Below, in pieces: positions 1 through 10,193 of a DNA stretch of 64,000 nt. The notes under the pieces are model-generated. The model made no database searches, was not told the origin of the DNA, and saw only the letters and a program-made list of their open reading frames with translations. The stretch is from Basidiobolus meristosporus CBS 931.73 (Eukaryota > Basidiobolomycota > Basidiobolomycetes > Basidiobolales > Basidiobolaceae). Location of the stretch: positions 124,001 through 188,000 of the forward strand of contig MCFE01000062.1 in the NCBI GenBank assembly GCA_002104905.1, read 5' to 3'. The position numbers and the translations under genes were made by a program. Each line of letters begins with the position of its first letter. Within the stretch, counting starts at the first letter, position 1.

Positions 1-483
1 CATGTTTCAAATTACAGCTCATTTGAAGCAGTGCTTAAGGAGTTATGACCAAAAGAGTCCAATTATTGTATACACTAGGTCTCTAATGAACAGATTACTA
101 TGATGACTTTGATCACATGTAGCTTGTGAACCAGCCAGCCAAATCACGTGAGATCTTCACAGGTGCTGCACCAATGTCCAATCTGTGCCACTGCAAGATT
201 TTGGCTTTGTAGCACATATATTGCTTGCGCAATTGCCCAAGAACTTTGATCCTTCAGAATTTTCATATATTTGACTTCCCCAGCTGAAAAATAGGAGAGA
301 GCCTCTCTTTCCAGAATCTCCACACTACAATTACAAGTTTAACGGTTATAAGACTTCCCCTGCATCACTTGCACTGTTGAGTATTCTGACTTTGATTGGT
401 ACTACATTAGTAAAGAGACTGCAAAGCTCACAAAAATCCAATCTAAGTTCCACAAGAAACTTCCACTTTTCTGTTGGAAAAGT

Positions 484-661
484 CCCCTCTAAGAAACACC
501 TTTACTCTAAAGTCACCCCTTTAGACACCCCTTTAGTCTAAAGACCCCTTTAGAGACACCTTTAAGAAACCCCTTTACTCTAAAGAAGCCTGTTTACTCT
601 AAAGACACCCCTTCAGGTCTAAAGACCCCTTTAGAGACTTCTACAACACACCCCTTCAAAT
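484..661. repeat. Degenerate short repeat, CTAAAG/CCCCTTTAG type
   Basis: About 180 bp consist of loosely repeated words such as CTCTAAAG, ACACCCCTTTAG and AAGACCCCTTTAG. Some words are inverted relative to others, so local hairpins are possible. No reading frame or known element is recognised. The rest of bases 1-959 is AT-rich sequence in which I see no gene. Confidence 0.6.
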
Positions 662-959
662 TAAAGGGGAGTTCAGAATTTCCATATTAGGAAATATTTT
701 CTCAGCAAGCAAAGTGACTTCCAAATAAGGAAAAGTTACTATAAAATTAAATAAACCCATTAGTTGACAGAAGGTGAGAACACTGCTGTAGAAGTGATAA
801 ACACTGCCTATAGAATGTTTTGAGCCTAAGATTGAGGAAATTAGTGAAAGTTATATCTTCTATCAATATATCAAACTCCCAATAAACAATTTCAGTATTA
901 GCATACTGGAAGTTGTTGTATATTGTTGATTAGCCTCTGCATTATAGAACAAGCCCCAA

Positions 960-2240
960 ACTAATCATAATACAACACAACAGATGCATGGCAGTTAGTA
1001 TGCAATTGCAGCAAGGTAAGTAAGCTTTACCCCATCAGCCATAATATGCGACTAATCAAAACTAAAGTCTCAAAATAGAGGGAACCTGTTAAAGCAAAAG
1101 CACTTAACTGTGCACAATGCATTTACTCTTCCAAAGTATCTTTACACTACTGACCAAGTTATACCCCTACAAGTCTTGATATAAGAGTTGCAGAGGAATA
1201 GGGAGTTTAGTTAGTATTGTATTAAGTAAAACTTGAAATGATTTTTATTGAGGCTTCAGCAGCTCCTAGTATATATTTTGCCAGATCAATTGCTGACTAA
1301 TTGTATTGCCTAATGTAGGTTGTGGCTGATGATTCATTTGAGTGCATCATTGTCATCCAATAAAATCCTACTTAATATATATTTTTGTCTGATAAAGATC
1401 TGCTGATTCATTTGCTGAATAATGCTGCTGATTTGATAGATAGTAGTGACAAAGTGATAGGCTAAACATATAACTAATTGGTTTGGCTAAAAACTGATCT
1501 AACTAGAACATTCAAGTAATAGATAATAACAATACATAGGCCATTTCAAGCCAAATGTGCCCTTTGAGATACTAAGCAAGATATTAGAGAATATTTTCTA
1601 CCCTAAGTACTTCTCACAGGCTCCAATCAGCATTCATACACATATTGAACAATACCAGTGCAAGGACTGGATGAGCTGGATATGTATTTATTTCAGTGGC
1701 CTTCTGAAGCCATTTCTACCACAAGTATATTGGAAGCATTGGGAGTTATATGTGATCATAATATGAGTATTTATCCATAAGCAGATCCACAATGCTAACT
1801 TGACACATCTACAGCTTTTGTGCAAGGAGTTTGCAACTAGGTTTGTGCGGTTATACTACAAATATAAAGCTGAACATGAAGATTTCTGCCAACAATGTAT
1901 CCATTTGCTATTCCATCATGCTTGGAGTGTTGAGAATATTGGGCCTTGCTTCATCTTTTTGAAGTTTCCTATGGAGCATATGTGTGAGGAGATAGGAAGA
2001 CAAGTCAAATTGTAAGTACTATCATATTCCATTCTCATCAAGAATATTACCTTCAAGTGCATCATGGATGTGACAAGTTGGCACATGGATGGTAGCCAGG
2101 AAGAGCTGGAAAATACTGAGGACAGATGTGCACATGGAGTCACCTCTTCCTATGGCATTAAGAAGCTAAGCAGCCCCAATGCATGAGTAATCAGTTAGGT
2201 AATGCAAAGTTGGGTTGGGTGCACCAAGCAACTAATGTTT
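960..2240 (+). pseudogene. CACTA-type transposase (tnp2) relic, split by a solo LTR
   Basis: This is a broken copy of the C-terminal half of the tnp2-family transposase that also lies at 10194-12448 in the opposite orientation. Matching stretches include the MQLQQ peptide near 990, the segment at 1557-1766, and 1800-2015 with a HHAWSVENIGPC-like segment followed by KFPMEHMCEEIGRQVK. These resemble the conserved C-terminal part of fungal tnp2 proteins (H..W.....GP...FPMER..G). The copy is interrupted at 1165-1531 by a solo LTR and carries several stops, so no full-length product is possible. Assignment rests on similarity within the window plus recalled family motifs. Confidence 0.65.
1165..1531 (-). 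mobile_element. Solo LTR of the gypsy A family
   Basis: It is closely similar along most of its length to the 354-bp LTR at 2739-3092 and ends in the same ATAACA. It is flanked by ATAC at 1161-1164 and 1532-1535, a 4-bp target duplication, and it interrupts the tnp2 relic. The first ~15 bases differ from the TGTTAGAG start of the other copy. Strand follows the element A convention. Confidence 0.7.
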
Positions 2241-2734
2241 ATTAGGAAGACTTTGCCAAGGTATGCCAGATCTCTCTTGGTCACAAGCCAATTTCCACAC
2301 CATTCAGTACAGAATTCACACAAACAAGAGCCAGAGTGCACCTATAAGGGGGACTAGAATCCAGCAGGGAGATGGAATATATTGGCTCAATACCAAAAAG
2401 TTCTTTGCAGATATTCAGGAGGTATTCATATCAAAAGTGGCGGCAACCAACTATATATTTACAAGATGCATATGCTACCAGCAGTACTAGGTATATGGCA
2501 ACTTTGCAAGTATCACACAAAAAAGTTGTAAAGTTGAAGTGATAAAAGTATGTCAATTGTGGCAGGTGTGCATGTTTGTAGAGGTTAGTAAGCAGAAGGC
2601 CATAGGATTTTGATTTGAACTATATGTGGAATACTCAAGGTAGTAGTAAGTAGGCAAATAAAGAGGGGTGATTATATAGTGGAAAATACAGAGGTATGAA
2701 TCTACAATGGGATATATGAATTGTGCCAGGGGAG
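2241..2734. other. AT-rich stretch without recognised gene
   Basis: It lies between the tnp2 relic and gypsy A. Only short chance frames are present, including one of 75 codons at 2263-2490 with no family resemblance. It is not an obvious continuation of gypsy B. Confidence 0.4.
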
Positions 2735-2738
2735 GTAG

Positions 2739-3092
2739 TGTTAGAGCTGTAGAGGAATAGGGAATTTAGCTAGTATTGTATTCACTAATACTTGAACTGA
2801 TTGTTGTTGAGGTTGCAGCAGCTCCTTATATACATTATTGTCAGATCAATTGCAAACTAATTCTATATCCTAATGTAGGCTGTGGCTGATGATTCATTTG
2901 ATTGCATCATCATCACCCAACAAGATCCACTTAATATATCTATTCTTGTCTGATAAGGATCTGCTGATTCATCTGCTGGCTAATGCTACTGATTTGATAG
3001 ATGACACTGATATACTGATAGGCTAAACATATAGCTAATTGATTTGACTAAAGACTGATCTAACTTAAACATTCAAGTGGTGGATCATAACA
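2739..3092 (-). repeat. 3' LTR of gypsy A
   Basis: This 354-bp LTR is bounded by TGTTA and TAACA, a 5-bp terminal inverted repeat. Similar copies are the solo LTR at 1165-1531 and the split LTR at 6653-7654. On the minus strand it directly follows the end of the pol reading frame (3103). Confidence 0.85.
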
Positions 3093-3102
3093 TTCAGCCC
3101 TA

Positions 3103-6100
3103 CTAAAGCTGACAGTGTTTGCCTGAATCTCTATTCTTATGATACCAATATCTTGATGGTTCAGTATTGTTGGTAAGTCTTGCAAGCTTGAGTCTGTCTC
3201 TATGAACTAAATCTTCCCAGATATTCCCTTGTTTGTCCACTAGTTGGTAAGTTGCAAAAGAACATTTTCTGATGATTGTAAAAGGTCCTGTCCGTTGTGG
3301 CTTAAACTTCTTCCAAATATTGTTTCTCAGCAATCAAAGTTTCCAACTGTCAATGATTCTGGTGATATAGTCTTATCAGATCTCTGCTTCAGCTTTTCTG
3401 CAGTTTGAGATACTTTGGCCTGTGCCTCTGGACATCTTTGTTCCAGCTGTTGATGTCTACTTGGCTGACTGAGCTCATCTTCTAAGGCATCTGTAAGCTT
3501 TGGTTGTGTGCAATCTCCTGGAATCCTTGGTTCACATCCATACACTAAGTAAAATGGCAATTATTGGGTGGTGTTGTGTACTCTAACTTTGCATGCAAAG
3601 AGTGCTTGGTCTATATACTCATCCCATCAACTGACAGCTCCATTTACATACTTAGTCAGCATTTTTCCAAATAACTCATTAAACACTCAATGACTCCATT
3701 AGTTCTAGGGTGATATGCAAAGGTTTTCAAGTGTCTGATGTGCTGCATTTCCAGGTAAGCTTCCAATCTCTTTACCATTTGGTTTGCTCCTCTGTTGGAT
3801 AGAATCTCTACAGGGCATCCAAACTTCATAAGGATATCATGGTAGATGAAACTTGCACTCTTTGTTCACTGGCCACAAGTACTGCTTTTGCCACTGACCA
3901 TTGGGTGGCATGGTCAATTGCTACTAGGATCCAATGGTTGCATTTCCTGGTGGTTGGAAGTCTTCCAATAAAGTCAATTCCCCATCTTTCAAATGGTCTT
4001 ACTGGCTCCAAGGGAAAGATTTTGGCAATTTTCTGTGGTTGGCCCTGATTGATTTGGCAGTTTGGGCATGTTTTCACTGGCTTGTCAATGTCTTGTTTCA
4101 TTCTGGGCCACCATGCTCTGGCTTTCACAAAGCTATAGGTTCCTTCAATTCCAGGATGACCATATCCATTGTGTAGCTTATGTCTTCAATCCAGGCAAGA
4201 AACACAAGGGCAATAGGCAATAGGGCTCCCATCAACAATTTGATAGAGTATTTCATCCTGTACCACAAATTTTTTGGCTTCATCCCAGATTATCTTCTTG
4301 ATCTCTTCATCCACCTCATTATGAATGGCATGGTCCTCCAAGTACTTTGGGAATAGGCTATGCCAATATGATTCATGCACCCAGTTAAGTTGTGCAACTT
4401 GTTCTAATCTTGATAAGGCATCAGCAACTGTGTTGTTTTTCCTAGGGGAGTAGACAATCTTGAGGTCAAATTGCTGAATGTATTCACTCCATCTTGTCAT
4501 TCCTCTAGAGAGTACCTTCTGAGTAAATATATACTTGAGGGAGGCATGATCAGTCTTCATGGTGTATTTGACTCCTTCAAAATAGCATATCCATGTCTTC
4601 AAACAGTGTATTATAGCAAGCATCTCCTTCTCATGCACTGAATAGTTTTGTCCTGCTGAGTTCAGTTTCTTGGATTTGAAGGCAACTGGGTAGTCCTTTC
4701 CCTTGTGTTCTTGGCTCAACACTCCACCAATTGCATAATCCTAAGCATCTGTGCACTCAGTGAACTCTTTTTGCAAGTCAGGAATTCTTAAGCTTTGCAG
4801 CTTAGGAAGTTTATTCTTGAGCATCTGGAAGGCAGTCTCACAAGCTATGTCCCACTTGTAGGTATTATCTTTCTTGAGGATATCAGTTAAAGGGACTGCA
4901 ATATTTGCAAAGGACTTGACAAATCTCCAATAATAGGAAGCCATTCCAAGGAATGATCTGAGTTCTGATATGCTATGGGGCTGCTTCAGATTCTGGATAA
5001 CTTCAGCCTTCTTAAGGTCTAAAGTCACTCCTTTGCCAGTCACTATGTGTCCCAGATATTCAACATGTTCCTTGAAGAATTCACACTTGGCTAGCTTGCC
5101 ATATAGATTGTTCTCTCTTAGCTTCTTCAAGACCTTTTCAATGTTCACCACATGATCCTTGTTTGTCTTGCTGTATATCAATATGTCATCTAGGTTGACT
5201 ATCACAAACTTGTCTAAGTACTTGTGAAAGACAGCCAGCATCAGGGTCATGAATGTTGAAGGGGAACTGGTGAGGCCAAAACTCATTATTAAGTACTTGT
5301 AATGTCCATATCTAGTCCTGAATGCTGTCTTAGGGATGTCTTCTGGCTTCACCCTAATCTGGTTGTATCCTGACATGAGGTCAATTTTGCTGAATATAGT
5401 GGCTCTGTTGAGTTGGTCCAAAAGCTCATCAATCTAAGGTATGTGGTGCTCATTCTTCACAGTAACTAAGTTGAGGGCTCTGTAGTCAATGCACATCCTA
5501 AGTGTTCCATTCTTCTTCTTCACAAGAAGTGCTGGTGCTCCCCAAGGTGACTTGCTTGGTCTGATATATCCTTGCTCCATTAACTGATCTATTTGCCACT
5601 TAATCTCTTCCAATTCCAATGGACTCATTCTGTAAGGTGTCTTACTCACTGGAGGGCTATCTCCTGTGTCAATGGCATGATCTACATCTCTGACTGGTGG
5701 TAGGCTTACAAGTTCTTCTGGAAATTTGTCTGAATATTCCTTCAAGAGAGTCTGGACCTTCTGGGGTACTAGAGTAGAGAAATCCTCCTGTAATACTGCC
5801 ATAAGGAACATCTGGGTGTCTTTTCTAAGTACTCTACAGAACTGCGTCTTGCTAAGCTCACTTGTTTCACATGCACTGGAATTGACCAAGTTGAAATCCA
5901 GTCTGGCAGGTAATAGCTCATAGGTCTTGTTGTTCTTCTGGATCTGAGTAGCATGGGTTCTCCAGTTAATTGATGGATTACAACAAAATAGGCAGGTTTT
6001 TCCAAGTACATGGTCAAACATGCAGTTCCCAAATATATAGGCCTGTAGGTCTTCTTTATAGTCATGGATCTTCATCCTTACTGGCTGAGTAATACGGTTG

Positions 6101-6438
6101 ATTATATGAGAGTTCCAATCAGCTGTTGATACTGAAGTTGATTTAGTGGGTTCCAAGTTGATTCCAGCTTTTGGAGCAAATTGCTCTGACATGTACTCAT
6201 GTGATGCTCCTGAGTCAATCATGATCTTGGCAGGTACTCCATTGATTACTGCATTCAAATATAGTAGCTTTCCTGAGTTTGAGGTCACCTGAGATAGGTA
6301 TTCTTCTGTCATATGGAAGGTGAGTTCTGACTCCTCTTCAAGTTCATCCTCAGTGTTACTGTGCTCAAGGGCTTCAATATGGTTGAAGTATCTTGAAGGC
6401 TGGTGTTCATTTCTTCTCCAAGGGCAGTACTTTGCAAT
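3103..6438 (-). pseudogene. gag(end)-pol of gypsy A, multiple stops and frameshifts
   Basis: On the minus strand the frame opens with GHIAKYCPW, the end of a CCHC gag zinc knuckle. It continues as aspartyl protease (DSGAS, frame 6312-5434), reverse transcriptase ([23 protein letters not shown]), RNase H (TDA...DYAIGGVLS; ADALSRLE), the integrase zinc-binding region (GHPGIEGTYSFV, CPNC), the integrase core start (RWGIDFIG) and a C-terminal PQRTGPFTIIR GPY-type segment (3333-3103). In-frame stops fall near 5433, 4741 and 4186, and the integrase core is broken between 3826 and 3560. The catalytic box reads NLDD instead of the usual YLDD. Confidence 0.85.
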
Positions 6439-6649
6439 AGACTTGTTCCATCATTCCAGCTGATCATAGTGCCCAATAGTGCCATAGCATGCCAGATGGT
6501 GCCTGATCATGCTACAGAGTGCCAGATGGTGCCATACAGTGCCAATTTGGGATCAAAATTGACATGCATATGACCCTAAAATATCAAATTAATAACAAAA
6601 TATACAGCACTTTCTGGCTCTATGATCAATGGCACAATGGAACAAGTCT
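6439..6649. mobile_element. MITE-like element 1 with AAT target duplication
   Basis: A 211-bp element with terminal inverted repeats AGACTTGTTCCAT / ATGGAACAAGTCT. The similarity extends about 35-40 bp inward through a shared GATCATAG. AAT is duplicated on both sides (6436-6438 and 6650-6652). Removing the element restores the zinc-knuckle codons of gypsy A gag. The interior is rich in AGTGCCA-like words and has no coding capacity. Confidence 0.8.
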
Positions 6650-6652
6650 AAT

Positions 6653-7654
6653 ATGTCCCTGCATTATTGCCAGATCAATTGCTGACTAATTGTATTTCCA
6701 AATGCAGGTTGTGGCTGATGACTCATTTGATTGCATCATCATCACCCAACAAGATCCTACTTAATAGACTTGTTCCATTGGATAGTGCCACATTGAGCCA
6801 TGAGTGCCAAATGATGCCACAGTGTGCCAAGGAGACCAGGTGAGCCCATACTTGGCCACAGAGTGAGAAACATAGCTCTGCATCTTCATGCAAAGCAGCC
6901 CTTGTGTTTCACCCATTGAGCTGGAGAAAAATCATTTTTGACCCTTTTTTTTGAATCAATGTTGCGCAGGATGTTTAAGAGCACAAAAATTGAAGCCATG
7001 CATTGGGTACTCAATACCCATGGCACTCTGAGTCCTGCTCCTGTAGCTTGTATCATGTCACAAAAATGCATGGCACTATCTTGGTCTACAGGTTCTATCA
7101 GGCACTACATTTAAATATCAGCCCTAAAGTAAAGCCTATATAAAGCACTTATAGTTCCAGATAGTTCCAGTGGACCAAGATAGTCCCATGCATTTTTGTG
7201 GACATGATACAAGCCACAGGAGCTAGATTCAGAGTGCCAGGGGTATTGAGTATCAGATGCATGTCTTCAGTTTTTCTGTGCTCTCACACATCCTGAACAA
7301 GCTGATCCAAAAAAAAAGTCAAAGAATGGATTTTCTCCAGCACAATGGGTGAAACACAGGGGCTGCTTTGCATGAAGATGAGGAGTCATGTATCACACTC
7401 TGTGGCCAAGTTTAGGTCTGTTATACCTTTCTGGCATATAATGGCACTATTTGGCACCCATGATTGAATGTGGGACTATTCAATGGAACAAGTCTAATAT
7501 ACTATTCCTGTCTGCTAAGGATCTGCTGATTCATCTGATGACTAATACTACTGGTTTGATATATTACACTGATATACTTATAGGCTCAACATATAACTAA
7601 TTGATTTGACTTAAAACTGATCTAACTTAAACATTCAAGTGGTAGATCATAACA
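6653..7654 (-). repeat. 5' LTR of gypsy A, truncated and split by a foldback element
   Basis: Two blocks, 6653-6765 and 7499-7654, align with the interior and outer end of the 354-bp LTR at 2739. The first ~115 bp on the internal side are missing. Bases 6766-7495 are a later insertion whose removal restores the LTR sequence around CTTAATATA. The outer end is ATAACA at 7654. Confidence 0.8.
6766..7495. mobile_element. Long-armed foldback (hairpin) element
   Basis: A 730-bp element with the same AGACTTGTTCCATT termini as the MITE at 6439 and an AAT duplication (6763-6765, 7496-7498). The whole left half is repeated inverted in the right half. For example CTTCATGCAAAGCAGCCC near 6889 pairs with GGGGCTGCTTTGCATGAAG near 7359, and CTATCTTGGTC near 7078 pairs with GACCAAGATAG near 7166. 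The arms are therefore about 310-320 bp with a loop of roughly 75-90 bp. A 61-codon minus-strand frame (7071-6886) lies in one arm and is not taken as a gene. No transposase is encoded, so movement would depend on an enzyme elsewhere. Confidence 0.85.
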
Positions 7655-9985
7655 GTAGAAAAGGAAAATAGTGTTTGGTAAATTTGTATGGTAGCAATAT
7701 ACAGAACTAGCTGTTATGATGTTGTCTTTTAATAAGGTTTCAATTGTCTCTTTGATATAGTCCATGTCAATCTTTAAGTTCCTGTATGCTTTTTGCTTGA
7801 TGGGAAATCTGTTGGCAAGGTGGATTTGCTGATATCCCCCAGGCATATGGCCAATTAATTGGTTCTTAGAGAATACTTGGGCAAGCAGGCATATTCCTTC
7901 TAGGAACTTGTCTTGTAATGCAGGCAGTAGACTGGGATCCACATCTAGTTTGGGGAGTCTTTCTTCTGGTTCCTTGTTTGTATGTAGTCCTTGGTTGTTT
8001 CCGTCAACTTCCTCTAGGTTTAACAATTGTACTCCTCTAGGTAATGTCACCATGTGTTGCCCATTGTAAACAATTAAGCACTTCAGACATTGCATTTCAA
8101 ATTTTGGCAGTATCCATACTTCAGTGATCAAGATTCCTTCCTGTTGCTTGGATGCCTTTGTTGCAGTTATCATTCTTCCACTTGTCAAATAAGCTATTGG
8201 TGTCTCTAATGAGATCACCATCTCACTGGCAGGTGGTATTTTCAACACCTTTTGTGTGATGATCAGAGACTGCAATGGTTTCACCTCTTCAATTGCCACA
8301 CTGTTGCTATGCACCTTGCTCTCATTGGTAATATGAATCAGTGGGATACTCTTGGTATCCCACCTGAGTTCAGATGCACTGTAGAGTATGTCCATCTTAT
8401 GTTGGATAAACCAACTCTTGCCAATGAGTAAGTTGTTGGCTGCAAGAGGTAGGACCACAACATCTTGGTGTATAATCAAGTTGCCTAGCCAGATGGGGCA
8501 ATTAGGCACCACTCCTACTGTTGTGTCCAGTTGGTCATTTGCTAGCTGTACCCCAATGGTGTCATTGGGGACTATATATAACTTTAGATGTTTTGCTAAT
8601 GAATCCAACATGATCAACATAGAGGATCCTGTGTCAATAAGGGCAAGAATCTCCTTATTCTCTATATGTACCGTTACATATATATCTTTATTCCATTTTT
8701 GTAGAACCATCTGGTTGACATGAAGGGTTGCTATCTCCTTCAATCCCTCTATCAGTTCCTTGACTAGAGTGGGGCAAGTCCCAGTAAATTGGTTATTGGG
8801 AGAGTTGTCTTGGTTTGCTCTAGTACCTTCATTATTGGGAATAGGCCATGGGAAGATGTACTAGCATTCTTTGTTTGCTTCAACACTTTTTCCCAAGGCT
8901 CATTCTGTACTTCTTCACCTAATTCTGCACTCTTTCCTTTTGACAGAACCTCTACTACAGGTTTCTTTGCCTCCACTCTATAAGCATCATGTTGACGCTT
9001 CTTCTTCTGCACTTTGACTGTTCTGACCAGAGAGCTTAGACTGACTGAGTCCCATTGGCCTTATGACAAGTGACTCTGTCTTTTGATGCCTTCTTCTCTT
9101 TGGTGTCTGGTATGGGTTCTTGTCCATGCCATTTTTCACATTTGTGGGCTTAGTGGCCTACTTCTCCACATATATAACATGGGTACTGTTGTTACGGTTG
9201 TTCCATCTGTTGGTTCAGGGCTTGTACCTGGGCCTTTAGATCTACAACAGCTTCCCAGAGTTCATCACATTCTTTGGGAACTTCTTGGACATTGTTGATT
9301 GAGAGTTCTTGAACATTTTCCTGTAATACCTGTAACTCACGGTCTTTTGGGGAAGCATTCTTCCTTTCTTACAGGGGATCCCTGTCCTTCAATTATTTGT
9401 ATCACTATAGGGTAGACCCCATAGTAAGATGACCCCCTATGTCTTACTTCATTGTCTAAGCCCTGGATGTAATAGCTAATAAGCTGTTGTTTGGCAATTT
9501 TGTCCTTTGGAAGACATCAAACTTGTTGGAGAAACAGTTCAGTGTAGGCTTCATAGCTCTCACTGCTTTTCTTCTGTGAGGACAGTAGAAGGGCTTTGCA
9601 GTGGCATCCTTTGGCATATAGAAAGTTTGTCTTGTAGGCTTCTTCTAGTGCATCCCAGTTGTCTTTAACTGCATCTTCCAACCCATAATGCCATTGCCAT
9701 GCTGATCCTGCCATAGGTTTGCAAACTCCCTTACTTTCTTATTGTTGTCCCATCCTGCATCAACCTCAACTCTCTCAAACTTATCAAATCACTCAAGGAC
9801 TTTCACTCTCTTTCCCTTGTACACTTTTAGTTTGATTGTAGTAGTCATTACCTCACTTGTGCTTATTTCTGCAGAGGCAGCACCAAATATGTGGGTTATT
9901 ACTGACTGTACTTGGCAAGTAGGAGAGCTTGTAGGTCAAGTCAGTGCCACTTGGTTCAGAATAGCTTCCAATAGAAGGTAGCAAG
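7655..9985 (-). pseudogene. gag-pol remains of a second gypsy element (B)
   Basis: Minus-strand reading runs from gag near 9985 to the start of reverse transcriptase near 7680. Gag-like sequence (WQWHYGLEDAV, 9714-9517) is followed by a CCHC knuckle (CYICGEVGH.AHKC) near 9180-9130. A 373-codon frame (8743-7622) holds an aspartyl protease (ALIDTGSSMLIM, later LIGKSWFIQHKMDI) and the N-terminal RT lead-in (LLKDNIITAS). It then meets the 5' LTR of gypsy A, and RT beyond that point is missing. Several stops and frameshifts break gag. It differs clearly from element A in protease sequence. Confidence 0.75.
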
Positions 9986-10193
9986 GTAATAAAGACTTGT
10001 GTTTATTCCATCCAAATCTTCCTGTCCTCTCACTTGGATATATATATATCACTTGGGGGGCTTAGATAATACATAATGTGTTATAAAATAAGGGTGTGAA
10101 CACCTTCATGTTGTGGTTAGTGTTCTAACTAGATAAGGGCAGGAATAGGAGGAAGGATGCTTGGGGGAATCATAGAGAGGATACTGCCGGACT
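9986..10193 (-). repeat. Probable 5' LTR (partial) of gypsy B
   Basis: On the minus strand this stretch carries a TATATATATATCC run and, about 40 bases on, GGAATAAA, and it directly precedes gag of element B. That layout fits an LTR with promoter and polyadenylation signals. No second copy is present in the window, so the boundaries are a guess. Confidence 0.35.

Larger units (their letters stand above)
2739..7654 (-). mobile_element. Ty3/gypsy LTR retrotransposon A, inactive
   Basis: An LTR element lying on the minus strand, with the 3' LTR at 2739-3092 and a damaged 5' LTR ending at 7654. The order protease, reverse transcriptase, RNase H, integrase is the Ty3/gypsy order. GTAG flanks it at 2735-2738 and 7655-7658, which suggests a 4-bp target duplication. 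Most of gag is gone: a deletion joins the end of a CCHC zinc knuckle directly to the middle of the 5' LTR. Two small inverted-repeat elements (6439-6649 and 6766-7495) inserted later. At least three in-frame stops in pol make it dead. Confidence 0.85.

Noticed and set aside
2239-2738. Continuation of gypsy B reverse transcriptase on the left side of gypsy A
   Set aside because: No RT motif in any minus-strand frame; gypsy B seems to have been truncated already or its rest was lost.
8388-8723. Plus-strand 111-codon ORF
   Set aside because: Antisense shadow of the gypsy B protease frame.
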